Shown one piece after another: positions 50,664-62,699 of a stretch of DNA of 64,000 nucleotides. The stretch's first letter is position 1; every line of letters begins with the position of its first letter. Position numbers and translations under genes: made by a program. A model generated the notes under the pieces. That model searched no databases, was not told the DNA's origin, and saw nothing but the letters and a program-made list of their open reading frames with translations. Source of the stretch: Halocaridina rubra (Eukaryota; Arthropoda; Malacostraca; Decapoda; Atyidae); contig JAXCGZ010007616.1 of NCBI GenBank assembly GCA_037179515.1, positions 67,501-131,500 of the forward strand. Direction: 5' to 3'.

Positions 50664-51040
50664 TACCTAATTTTACTCACAGGTGAAAACACTACTCTCG
50701 TAACTCCCCGTCTCTGGGTCGGTTTCATTTTCTGTTCACTAACATAATCTCTTTCCTTTTAAACTATGAATGCATTTATCATTTACCGTGTATTTATTTA
50801 GCGATCTCCAATGGTCAATTATTCGTACAATAAAAAAGTACTTTAGTTTTTGTCATCTATATCAAAGTATCGCTCCTCATCAACCCTTTGAAAATCACAG
50901 ATAAATTTTAAAGACCGTTATTATATCCGACCTCTTTCTATTAGCTTTAAGTGACTGTAATTCTACCTGCTTCAGCCTTTGCTCATAACGGAGATACGTA
51001 TATATCAGCTTTGGTATATGTCTTTGAACTTCCTCCTTTT
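50664..51040 (-). mobile_element. Old diverged LINE 3' end
   Basis: TTTACCTAATTTTACTCACA and GTAACTCCCCGTCTCTGGGT, then AAAGTATCGCTCCTCATCAA and CTGCTTCAGCCTTTGCTCAT, follow the same order as the antisense 3' end of the younger LINE copies but are strongly diverged. It ends at a TA microsatellite. Confidence 0.6.
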
Positions 51041-51041
51041 T

Positions 51042-51044
<3 letters not shown>

Positions 51045-51108
<64 letters not shown>

Positions 51109-51170
51109 TATTTATTTTTTTTTTTTTATTTTTTTTTTTTATTTTTTTTTTTTTATTATTATTTTTTTTT
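51045..51170. repeat. (TA)n followed by T-rich tract
   Basis: About 30 TA units and then 65 bases of almost pure T with single A. Confidence 0.95.
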
Positions 51171-51171
51171 G

Positions 51172-51330
51172 CGTGACACCTGGACAGCGAGAAACTGCCC
51201 TCATCAATAAAGGCCCGGGGCAAGAGAAAATACCAAGACGAAGGTAAAAAGAAAGGTCAAGGACAAGGCAGAGATGAGGCAATGTCACACAAAGGAAAAC
51301 GACAGACTGAAAAAACAGAGTACAGAGGAC
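51172..51330 (-). repeat. Partial copy of dispersed family D
   Basis: GTGACACCTGGACAGCGAGA and CTGCCCTCATCAATAAAGGC resemble the end block of family D (GTGACACCAGGACAG and CCTCATCGGGCC, as at 39330). Similarity is lost further in. TA repeats flank it on both sides. Confidence 0.5.
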
Positions 51331-51612
<282 letters not shown>

Positions 51613-51643
51613 CAACACTGAACTGTTAACATACAGTCTAAAA

Positions 51644-51677
51644 TGGAAGGAAAAGCCCATTAAATAAAACAACGAAA

Positions 51678-51770
<93 letters not shown>

Positions 51771-51902
51771 ACTTATTAATTTCGTGACCTAAGCTGGTCA
51801 CTTTCTCATTGTACTTTGAGAAGGTGACCAGCTTAGGTCACGAAATTAATAAGTACTTTATATATATATATTTTCGTTGTTTTATTTAATGGGCTTTTCC
51901 TT

Positions 51903-51904
<2 letters not shown>
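51644..51904. repeat. Palindrome with nested arms and an internal (TA)n array
   Basis: The outer arm GGAAGGAAAAGCCCATTAAA and ATAAAACAACGAAAATATAT (from 51645) is mirrored by the sequence ending 51904. The inner arms, AAAGTACTTATTAATTTCGT and GACCTAAGCTGGTCAC from about 51768, are mirrored by 51817-51860 around the centre near 51812. The left half contains a long TA array (51679-51767), but the right half has only about ten bases of TA. Confidence 0.85.

Positions 51905-51982
<78 letters not shown>
51905..51982. repeat. (TA)n microsatellite
   Basis: About 39 TA units that separate the palindrome from the truncated 3' side of LINE copy A. Confidence 0.96.
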
Positions 51983-51985
<3 letters not shown>

Positions 51986-54652
51986 TCATCTTCAAATATA
52001 TTCATGAATGAATTTACAGACTCTGGTAGGTCATTTACATACACAAGGAACAAATGTGGCCCTAAAACTGAACCCTGTGGAACTCCACTACTAACTCTTC
52101 TCCATTCAGACACTGAGTGTCTTATTCTAACCCACTGTTCCTTTCCTTCTAAGAGAGTTTTTATCCATTCCAAGACATTTCCACCTATTCTAGCCATTGC
52201 TTGCAGCTTCCTAATAAGTCTCCCATGTGGAACAGTGTCAAACGCTTTCTGGAAGTCTAGGAATATGCAATCTGCCCAACCCTCTCTTTCATGTAAGATT
52301 CGGCCTACCTCATCATAAAAGTCTAATAAGTTTGTTACTGTTGATCTACCTTTTCTAAAGCCATGTTGTCTCACTGACAAAAAGTTGAAGGATTCCAAGT
52401 TAAGAGAGATATGTTTCCTTAGTAGTTTCTTCATAACTCTGCAAACTATGCCGGTCAAGGAAACTGGCCTATAATTTAGAGCCGTATCCCTCCTTCCCTC
52501 TTTGAAGATAGGTATCACGTTTGCTTGTTTCCAGCATCTTGGAATCTCCCCTGACCCCAGTGAATTTTTAAATATGAAACTTAGTGCCACTGATATTGAT
52601 TTTGAACATTTTTTAAGTACATGAGGGGATATATCATCAAGAGCTGTGCCTTTATGGACATCTAATTCCATCAGCGCTTTGCATTCCTCTGTGGCTGTAA
52701 AGTTGATGTTCTCTAATACCGGCCCGTGAGCTTCTATCTCTGCAATCTGAATGGGTGGGAGTAATTTCTACTGTAAGTACTGACTGAAACTCCTTGTTCA
52801 ATTCTTTGCAGATCTCTTCATCCGTCTCAGTGATGCTTCCATCCGCTCTCTTTAGCCTTAAAACCTGTTCTTTTACCTTCAGTTTTCCTCTGATAAAGCT
52901 GTGGAAAAGCTTGGGATGTTCTTTAGCCTTCCTGGTGATGTTCCTTTCACAGTATCTCTCTGCCTCTCTTCTATTACTTATGTAAGCATTTCTTGCTCTT
53001 TTGTAGGTTTGCCAGGGATTAATGTTTTTTCTCCTCCTAAACCTTTTCCAGCATTGGTCTCTCCACTCCTTAGCTCTTTTACACTCATTATCGAACCATT
53101 TCTCTCTGGCATGAATTACACCTACTTTGGTGACAGGTATGCAGCCATCTACTATCTTCCCATATTTCTCACAAAAGATGTCGTATATTTCTTGTACAGA
53201 TTTGTTGTAAAATAAGGTTCTCCAGTCAATAACTGCAAAAAGCTCCTTCATTTTGATGTAATCTCCTTTCGGATAGTTCCTCCTCATGTCCTCAGTGCCT
53301 CTACTTTCAGGCAGAATATTTTCATTGATATACTCCATCAACAACACACAGTAGTCACTCTTTCCAATTGGTGGTTTATATTTAATTATTTCAATATACA
53401 ACACGTTATCTGTGAATACTAGATCAAGTAGTGATGGCTCATCCCTACCCTTGGCCCTCGTTGGTTCCATTACATGTTGGTGTATGAAATTCCCTTGTAC
53501 ACAATCTAGGAATCTTGCCCCGAATGAGTCTTCACCACCGTGTGGGTAAAGATTTATCCATTCTATCTCTTTATGATTAAATTTTCTCTTAATCAAATTC
53601 CTACATTTCCTCTCCCGTGCCATGTTAACAACTGAGATTATGACGTCAATAGTACTTATAAGACTTTCCTCATAAACTTCTAGCCGATGTTGGTTCCTTG
53701 GTGAGTAATATACAACAGTTATTATAATGCTCTCTGGCCCAGTATTTATGTGAGCAACAAGAAATTCCTTGAACTCACTTTCTATGGCCAAGTTTATTCC
53801 TTTAACCTGAATCCTTTCACTTATGAGCAGTGCTATTCCTCCACCAGTCCTGTCAGATCTTTCAACCCTTAATATTCTGAAGCCCTTAGGAAAAACTGTG
53901 ATACTGTTTATGTCCTCACTTAACTTAGTCTCTGTAACTGCTACTATATCTGCCTTACTGTTGTAAATCCTATCTTGTAATTCCACTGCCTTACCAGCTA
54001 ATCCATCAGCATTTGTGCATAACAGTCTTAATGAGGCCCCATCCCCTGATCTTCTGTCATTATCTTCTTTATCTCCCCTTTGTCTGGAAGAACTGAAATT
54101 AAAATTTTTCTTCTCTTCTTCATTTCTTTCCTCATTTAACCTTCTTGCCTATTCCAACAAGCTTTTTATCTTTCCCATCTCTTCCTGTGTTCTGTTTCAT
54201 CTAGTGAACACTTCTTCGAATTCTTGATGGTCTTTTATATTTTTTCCTCATCAATATTTCTCTACATTTTTCTCCTTTCTCAAAGATTACTTTTGTTGGT
54301 GTCTGCTTTCCCTCCCTTGAACATTTGCCCAGTTGGTGAATGTTTACAATATCCTCAGGACCACAAACTACTCCAAGCTTTCTTATCAGGTCTACAACCT
54401 TAGCTTTATTTTCTTCAAGTCTCCCCTGCCATGTTGGCTCCTGGGATTCACTTATGCCTGAGATTACCCCTGTCTTCTCTTTATCAAATGCCTGTTTATT
54501 AAGTGGATTTGCTCTAATCATCACAACGTCTTTCATTTTTTCAATTACTGTCTCTTTATAGTCAACTGTTTGTATGTTCTCCAGTGCCACCACATTCACA
54601 GCCTCTTTTACTGCCACATTCCCCTTTGTGCATCAGCAAAGGAAGTTTTCAT
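51983..54652 (-). mobile_element. CR1-like LINE copy A: ORF1 part, endonuclease and reverse transcriptase
   Basis: On the - strand there is an ORF1 remnant (54617-54201). Next comes ORF2 with an AP-type endonuclease (from 53986, VAVTETKLSEDINS, GGGIALLIS, SLLDLVFTDN). A linker and the polymerase follow (52671-51983), with FLDFQKAFDTV, SGVPQGSVLGPHLFLVYVND and FEDDA. The last has Glu where FADD is usual. The catalytic GDFN of the endonuclease reads RKFN, and SDH reads SDY, so it is inactive. A frameshift near 52660-52700 separates the endonuclease and polymerase frames. Its 3' part ends at a TA array; its 5' side abuts the 3' UTR of copy B. Confidence 0.9.
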
Positions 54653-55960
54653 GGGAAAGAGCCCAAAGCTCGTATCTTCCATTTTCCTGATCGTTTCAAT
54701 TTTGTTAGCATTAACTACCTCCTCGCTTAGCGAATTCCAATCATCAACTACTCTTTCACTAATAATGTACTTCCTCTAGTTCTAGTGCCAGCCATATAAA
54801 AATATCGATCCATATCCACTCTATCATAACCATGAAGGAATTTAAAGACTGTTACCATATCCCCCTCAATCTTCTAGCTTCGAGTGATGGTAAGTCTAAT
54901 TCCCTCAGCCTCTCATCATAACTGAGATTGCGTATTTCTGGCACCAGTTTCGTGGCATGTCTTTGAATTTTTTCAAGCATAACTGCGTGCTTTTTCAATT
55001 GCGGATTCCAAAAGGTGCTGCATATTCAAGTTTTGACCTCATATAGGTTACATAAATATTCAGAACATTTCCTTGTCCATGTGCCTAAAGGCTTCCCTTA
55101 CATTTGCTAAGAAAACATATGCTACCCTTATATGCCATATATATGCATTTCTGGAGACAAATCGGCCAGTATCTTTACTCCTATATCTTTCTCATTATCT
55201 GTCTCTTGAAGTTGTACTCCAGCCACCGAGTAGTCAAGCTTGGGCCTTCTTGCACTTGTACCCATTCTCATTACCTTACATTTTGAAGTATTGAATTTCA
55301 TTAGCCACATTTCTGACCACTCATGAAGACTATTTAGATCTTTCTGAAGTTCTCGACCATTGTTCTCGCTTCTTACTTTCTTCACAATCTTTGCATCATC
55401 TTCAAACATATTCATGAATAAATTTACAGACTCTGGTAGGTCATTTATATATACAAAGAACAAAAGTGGCCCTAAAACTGAACCTTGTGGAACTCCACTA
55501 CTAACTCTTCTCCATTCAGACACTGAGTGTCTTACTCTAACCCACTGTTCCCTTCCTTCTAAGAGAGTTTTTATCCATTCCAAAACATTTCCACCTATTC
55601 TAGCCATTGCTTGCAGCTTCCTAATAAGTCTCCCGTGTGGGGCAGTGTCAAACGCTTTCTGGAAGTCTAGGAATATGCAATCTGCCCAGCCCTCTCTTTT
55701 CTGTAAGATTCGGCTTACCTCATCATAAAATTCTAATAAGTTTGTTACTGTTGATCTACCTTCTCAAAAGCCATGTTGTCTCACTGACAAAAAGTTGAAG
55801 GATTCCAAGTGAAGAGAGATATGATTCCTTAGTAGTTTCTCCATACCTCTGCAAGCTATGCTGGTTGAGGAAACTGGTCTATAGTTAAGAGCCGTATTTC
55901 TCCTTCTCTTTTTGAAGATAGGTACCACGTTCGCCTGTTTCCAGCATCTTAGAATCTCTC

Positions 55961-55962
<2 letters not shown>
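54653..55962 (-). mobile_element. CR1-like LINE copy B, 5'-truncated
   Basis: It begins, in its own direction, inside the polymerase fingers (GEIPRCWKQANVVPIF) and continues through LNYRPVSSTSIACRGMEKLL, QKAFDTAPHGRL, SGVPQGSVLGPLLFFVYIND and FEDDAKIVKK. The thumb and a degraded C-terminal block follow, up to the 3' UTR block GAGCTTTGGGCTCTTTCCC. A frameshift near 55765 and several stops are present. The first base follows directly on the (CA)n tail of copy C. Confidence 0.88.

Positions 55963-56030
<68 letters not shown>
55963..56030. repeat. (GT)n microsatellite joining LINE copies B and C
   Basis: On the - strand this is a (CA)n array directly following the AATTAGGTAATTTTA end of copy C, so it appears to be the expanded CA tail of that copy. 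Confidence 0.93.
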
Positions 56031-56035
<5 letters not shown>

Positions 56036-59000
56036 TACCTAATTGTGCTTGCGGAAAAGAGCCCCAAGTTCGTAATTTCACTTCTTATGGTCGGTTCCAT
56101 TTTGTACTTAGTGATACTTATCATACTTGTCCATGATACTATGCATTGCATTAGCATTAACTGTCTCCTCGCTTAGCGAATTCCAAATATCTAACTACTC
56201 TTACACTAAAGAAGTACTTCTTTACATCCTGCAAAGAACTTTCCTTGCGAAACTTCAAACTATGATCTCTATTTCTAGTGCCAGCCAAATCTAAATATCG
56301 ATCTCTATCCACTCTGTCATAACCATGAAGGAATTTTAAAACCGTCACCATATCCCCCCTCATTCTTTTAGCTTGGAGTGATGGTAAGTTTCGTGGCATG
56401 TCTTTGAACTTTTTCTAGTTTTACTAAGAGCTTTTCCAAGTGCGGATTCCAAAAGGGGGCTGCATATTAAAGTTTTGGCCTCACATAGGTTACATAAACA
56501 TTTCTGAACATTTCCTTGTCCATGTATCTGAAGGCTACCCTTACATTTGCTAAGAAACATATGCTGCCCTTATTATGCTATTCATATGCATTTCTGGAGA
56601 CAAATCGGCCAGTATGCTTACTCCAAGATCTTTTCATTCTTTATTTCTTGAAGTTCTGCTCCTGCTATTTAGTAGTGAAGCCTGGGCCTTCTTGCATTTG
56701 TACCCATTCTCATTACCTTACATTTAGAAGTAGTGAATTTCATTAGCCACTTTTCTGACCACTGAAAAAAAGTTGAAGGAATCCAAGTGAAGAGAGATAT
56801 GTTCTCTTAGTAGTTTCTCCATAACTTTGCAAACTATGTTGGTCAAGGAAACAGGTCTATAATTTAGAGCCGTATCCCTCTTTCCATTTTTGAAGATAGG
56901 CACCATGTTTGCTTGTTACCAGCCTCTTGGAATCTCCCCTGACCCCAGAAACTTTTCAGATATGATACTTAGTGCTGCTGATATTGATTTAGCGCATTTC
57001 TTAAGTACTTAAGGGGATATATTATTAGGACGTGTTTGGGCATCTAACTCCATCAGTGCTTTGCATACTTCTGCGGCTGAAAAGATGATGTTCTCAAATC
57101 CCGGCCCATGAGCTCCTATCTCTGCAATCTGAGGGGGTGGGATATTTTCTACTGTAAGTACTGACTGAAACTCCTTGTTCAGTTCTTTGCAGATCTCTTC
57201 ATCCATCTCAGTGATGCTTCCATCCGCTCTCTTTAGCTTTGAAACCTGTTCTTTGACCTTCAGTTTTCCTCTGATAAAGCTGTAGAAAAGCTTGGGATTT
57301 TCTTTAGCCTTTCTGGTGATATCCCTCTCATAGTCTCTCTCTCTGCCTCTCTTCTTTTACTTAAGTAATAATTTCTTGCTCTTCTATAAGTCTGCCAGGC
57401 ATTTATGTTTTTTCTCCTCGTATACCTTTTCCAGCATTTGTCTCTCCACTCCTTAGCTATCTTACACTCATTATTGAACCATTTTTCTCTGGCATGAATA
57501 GCTCCTATTTTGGTGGAAGGTATGCAACAATCTACTATTTCCTCAGTTTCCTTACAAAAGATGTTGTACATTTCTTGTACATATTTGTTGTTAAATAAGG
57601 TCATCCAGGCAATAACTGCAAAAAGCTCATTCATTTTGATGTAATCTCCTTTCGGATAGTTCCTCTCCATGTCTTCAGTTCCTCTACTCTCAGGTAGAAT
57701 ATCTTCGATGATATACTCCATCAACAACACACAGTGGTCACTCTTTCCAACTGGTGGTTCATACTCAATCTTTTCAGTATCCAACACATTATATGTGCAT
57801 ACTAGATCAAGCAGCGATGGCTCATCGTTGGTTCCAGTACATGTTGGTGTAGGAAACTCCCTTGTACACAAGCTGGGAATCTTGCCCTGAATGAGTCCTC
57901 CCCACTGTGTGGGTCAAGATTTAGCCAATCTATCTCTCTATGATTTAAATCTCCCATAATCAAAATCCTGCATATTCTTTCCCGTGAAATGTTAACAACT
58001 GAGTTTATGACTTCAATTGTACTATATGACTTTCCTCATAAGCTTCTAGCATATGCTGCTTCCTTAGTGGGATTTATATAATAGTTACTATAATACTCTC
58101 AGACCAAGTATTTATGCGAACAACAGGAAATTTCTTGAACTCACTTTCTACAGCAAAGTTTATTTATTCAACCTGAAATCTTTCACTTGTGAGCTGTGCT
58201 ATTCCTCCACCAGTCCTCTCAGATCTTTCAACCCTTAATATTATGCAGGCCTTAGGAAAAACTGTGACACTGTTATATACTCTTTCTGCCTTACTGTTTT
58301 GAATCCTACCCTTTAATTCTATAGCCTTACCAGCTATTCCTTCAGCATCAGTGTACAGAAGTCTTAATGAATCCGCATCCCCTGATCTTCTATCATTATC
58401 TTCTTTATCTTCCCCTTGGCTTAAATAACTCTGAAACAATAATTGTTCTGCTCTTCTTCACTTCTTTACCTCATTTAAGATTCTAAATTCTTGCAGCAAG
58501 TTTTTGATCTTTTCCATCTCTTCCTGTGTTCTGTATGGTCTAATGAACACTGTTTTTAATTTTTGAGCGCCTTTAAGATTTTTTTCTCATCATTATATAT
58601 CTACATGTGTCCCCTCTCTCAAAGGTTACTTTCATTGGTCTTGCCTTGCCCTCCCTAGAATATTTACCAAGTAGGTGAATGTTTAACAATACCCTCCGAA
58701 CCACATACTACGCCAAGCTTCCTTATCAGGTCTGAAATCCTAGATTATTTTATTCAAGTCTCCCCTGCCATGTTGACTCCTTGGATTCACTTATGTCTGA
58801 GATTACCACTGTCTTCTCTTTATAAAGTGGCTGTTTAACCAGTGGATTAGCCCTTTCCATCACAAAATCTTTCATTTTTTCTATTACTGTTTCTTAACAG
58901 TCAACCGTTTATACGCTTTCCAGTGCCACCACCCTCACAGCCTCATTTACTGCCACATTCCCCTTTGCTGCATCTGCAAAGGAAGTTTTCATGGCATCAT

Positions 59001-59400
59001 GTTCTGTATTCAGCTCCTCAAACTCTTTTCTAAACTGTTTTATGCTTTCCTTCTTCTGGACATTTTTATTGTTATCTTCTTGTTAAGAAATTCTGGTTTC
59101 TAGTTCACTCTTTTCCCCTTTCAGCTTCTTAATTTGTTTCTGTAGTTCTTTTCTCTCTTGCCCTTGTGTCTTATTTGCTTCCTCCAAAGATCTTATTACC
59201 TCTCTAAAGGTTTCATTCTCTTTCATTTCTCAATCCATATTGCGAATTTTATCATCCAGGTTTATTACAAGGGTCTTAAGGCCTTTGGCTCTTTATTTCA
59301 GGCTTCTTAGTGCTAGTCTCCCTCCTACAATCCCCGGAGATCCTCTACCACTCCTCCCCCGATCATTAAATGGGGAGGTTAGGGACAGTGATTGTTTCAT
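56031..59400 (-). mobile_element. CR1-like LINE copy C, almost full length with internal deletion
   Basis: ORF1 can be read from a Met near 59400 (MKQSLSLTSPFNDRG), with a coiled-coil-like segment (REVIRSLEEANKTQGQERKE) near 59100-59210. ORF2 has endonuclease (VFPKACIILRVERSERTGGG), SLLDLVCTYN, and GKSDHCVL with the catalytic His retained. The linker (57871-57260) follows. The polymerase has LNYRPVSLTNIVCKVMEKLL but then jumps from LDSFNFF near 56766 to the thumb, which removes motifs A, B and FADD. The 3' end is at 56031. Many stops make it inactive. Confidence 0.88.
58976..59400 (-). pseudogene. LINE ORF1 N-terminal remnant with coiled coil
   Basis: This part of copy C shows that the family has an ORF1 upstream of the endonuclease/polymerase frame. 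The predicted segment is Lys/Glu-rich with heptad-like Leu spacing (EEANKTQGQERKELQKQIKK). Such ORF1 coiled coils mediate RNA binding and multimerisation in other LINEs. In-frame stops near 59089 and 59229-59300 break it. Confidence 0.6.
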
Positions 59401-59419
59401 TCTGATGTTGTCTTTCACA

Positions 59420-59421
<2 letters not shown>

Positions 59422-59500
<79 letters not shown>
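59422..59500. repeat. (TA)n microsatellite at the 5' end of LINE copy C
   Basis: About 39 TA units directly before a short GA tract. Confidence 0.96.
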
Positions 59501-59502
<2 letters not shown>

Positions 59503-60954
59503 AGAGAGAAAAGTTTATATTTAACTTCATACAGAATTGCTATATCTTCATATGAATACTAATTTAGTTACTTAGTTCATATATTTTCTGGTAACACATC
59601 CTAACTTAAAATTTGAAAATGGTAAATGGAGGAAAAACTCAAAATATGCAACCGAGGAGACAACCACTTGATGCTATGACCCCTGTTTCTGTTATATCTT
59701 CTTCTTAACTGCTAAACCGGTAATTTCAGAGGAAAGAAGATTAATCAATCTTTAACCAAGGTATATTATAAGAGAATCAGAATTTAAATCTATCTCAATT
59801 TGCACTAAAAATAATATTAAAAGAGAACAAAGCAAAAAGAAATATAAGACAACTACTACTTTGCAACTTAACACTATTGACAGGTGTATTTTTCTAATTT
59901 ATTTATTAATTTATATTGTATAACAAATTGACTATCAAGTAAATCTATATGGGAAGGATATTGAGTTTTAACAAAATATGGAACCACAGGATCAGGTAAT
60001 AAGGCTGTAAGAGCTCTCCCCAATTTACACAAATAATTAGGTAATGTGATGACTTTGCCTTTAACAACTCTTCTAAACTTAACAGAGGCGAAGCCATCAC
60101 AATACCTAATTTTTTGTGTAAATCGGGAAGAGCTCTTACAGCCTTACTACCTGATCTTGTTTGCATGCGTACTTGTGAGCGTGTGGATATGTATGCATGT
60201 ATGTATGTATGTATTGGTTAAAACAGTCACAGCTCAAAAAATATACAATACCTGATTGACCCAAAAGTTACTTATACACCTGGCATGCATGTGGGTGTGA
60301 CTTCTATGACTGCAGTATTACAAAGAAATTGTATTTCGTAATGCATCAATTTGTATTATGGATTGTTTAATGAAGTACAGCCTAAAAACCACTACATCAA
60401 GATCGCTTAAAACAAAACTTCCGAATAAAGAAGTATTATCTTATTTTTTCAAACCTTATTTGAAATTTTATCGAATGTTATTGGTGAGTTTGATTTCAGA
60501 ATAAAATTGCTGTGGGATCTATTTCTTATAATTTAGTAGACAATACTTGGGTCCAATTTGATAAAAGTGCTCGAAGAGCCATATTTAAGAATTAGTTCAA
60601 GACATTTTAGAAAGTACTGCTTTTTTCAGGTCCACAAGAATATACGAGAAAATTAACAACAAAATCAATAATGAGAAACCAAAGAAGCAATAATAGAAAT
60701 ATCAGTAGCTAATAATATTACTACTGACGTCAGACCTCTCTCTACTTTTTTTCTCTCTCTCATTATATAAACAGGATATGATTTAGAATTTCACATTAAT
60801 AGTATTTCCTCTTTGGCGATAAGGACAGGTCATCATCTTATCTTTTATCTCCAGTCAGATAAAAAGAGAGAGAGAGTGATAAATGAAGAAATACTTCTCT
60901 GATCATGTGAAGAGGAGCCACTATGCTCACCTGTCGTCTCTTATAATTACTATG
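59501..60954. other. Unrecognised stretch with one fold-back element
   Basis: AT-rich unique sequence apart from the inverted repeat at 59990-60156. No gene can be supported. Confidence 0.6.
59990..60156. mobile_element. Fold-back element, 167 bp
   Basis: GATCAGGTAATAAGGCTGTA and AGAGCTCTCCCCAATTTACA (59990-60029) are mirrored by the sequence ending at 60156 (TACAGCCTTACTACCTGATC), with arms of about 65-70 bases. The small open frames on the two strands translate to related peptides because of the symmetry. Confidence 0.75.
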
Positions 60955-61035
<81 letters not shown>

Positions 61036-61120
61036 ATCTATCTATCTATCTATCTATATATCTATCTGCCTGACTGCCTGCCTGCCTGCCTGCATGCCTG
61101 CCTGCCTGCCTGCATGCATG

Positions 61121-61152
<32 letters not shown>

Positions 61153-61160
61153 CATGCATG

Positions 61161-61208
<48 letters not shown>

Positions 61209-61241
61209 CGTGCGTGCGTACATACATATATGCATACATGA

Positions 61242-61317
<76 letters not shown>
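60955..61317. repeat. Compound tetranucleotide array (CTAT)n(CTGC)n(ATAC)n(TA)n
   Basis: CTAT units (60955-61068) pass into CTGC/ATGC units (61069-61215), then ATAC units (61216-61266) and TA (61267-61317). Each block differs from the previous one by one or two substitutions per unit, as expected if each arose from the edge of the last. Confidence 0.95.
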
Positions 61318-61319
<2 letters not shown>

Positions 61320-61450
61320 AGGGAGGCAAATATAACTCCTCTGTGTTCTCCTGCGTGTCGTAAAAGTGTACTAGAATGAGGGGGTGTGAGGGGCATGGGA
61401 ATCCTCTCCTTTCCATATTCCTTTCCCAAAAGTATCAAGGTTTTGAATTG
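61311..61450 (+). repeat. Dispersed repeat family T, forward copy
   Basis: It contains TCCTGCGTGTCGTAAAAGTG, TACTAGAATGAGGGGG and GGGAATCCTCTCC, related to 44771-44980 and to the reverse copy at 36536-36690. It is flanked by TA and ATT arrays. Confidence 0.6.
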
Positions 61451-61478
61451 GTTTATATAAGAAGGATTATGATTCTTG

Positions 61479-61857
<379 letters not shown>

Positions 61858-62267
61858 GTGAATTTTTTCACTCTTATTTTGGCTCCTACTCCTTTAAATC
61901 ACTCTATTCTCCCTCATATCCTTGCTCCTCCTCTCCCTCCTCCCCATCCGAAACGTCCAGGGAAGATGAGTTAAGTGAACTGGAAGAATGATAATACAGA
62001 ACACTGGGGTCATTTCTTACCAATTTTTTTCTTTTTCTATTTTTACTTTTCCTTCTTCTCTTCTTTCTTCTTTTTCTTCTCTTTCTTCTTCTAATGTTTT
62101 CTTCCTCCTCCTTCGATCCCTTTTTCATATTCTTCTTCGTTTTCACTTTTATATAATCTGCTTCCTATTCCTTCTGTTTTTTCTACTTCTTCTTCTACGT
62201 CTTTGCTACTTAATCTAACTCTCCTTGGCTTCCCCTTCTTCTTCTTCTACCTAATGCTATATATATG

Positions 62268-62298
<31 letters not shown>

Positions 62299-62320
62299 AC
62301 ACACATACACACACACACAC
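61858..62320. repeat. Pyrimidine-rich stretch ending in (CA)n
   Basis: Degenerate CTT/TTC-rich sequence (about 62025-62250) is followed by a (CA)n array with a few TA interruptions (62268-62320). The CA array directly precedes the next LINE copy. Confidence 0.85.
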
Positions 62321-62323
62321 TTC

Positions 62324-62699
62324 CATCACTGGAAGCTAGAAGAGTGAGGGGGGATATGGTGACAGTCTTTAAATTCCTTCATGGTTATGATAGAGTGGAT
62401 AGGGATCGATATTTTGATATGGCTGGCTCTAGAACTAGAGGTCATAGTTTGAAGCTTCGTAAGAAAACTTCTTCGCAGGATGTAAGGAAATACTTTTTCA
62501 GTGTAAGAGTAGTTGATAATTGGAATTCGCTAAGCGAGGAGGTAGTTAATGCTATCTCAATCCATAGTTTTAAGGACAGGTATGATAAGTATCACTAAGT
62601 ATAAAATGGAAGCGATCAGGAGACGGGAAGATACGAGCTTTGGGCTCTTTCCCGTAAACACAATTAGGTAATCACAATTAGGTAATCACACACACACAA
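62324..62699 (+). mobile_element. CR1-like LINE 3' end, first unit of terminal array
   Basis: It starts inside the C-terminal block (LPSLEARRVRGDMVTVFKFL) immediately after (CA)n and continues without a stop to SIHSFKDRYDKYH. The 3' UTR and two CACAATTAGGTAAT units follow, then CACACACACAA. Confidence 0.93.

Noticed and set aside
60955..61317. CRISPR-like regular repeats
   Set aside because: The units are contiguous tetranucleotides without spacers; the sequence is eukaryotic and these are microsatellites.
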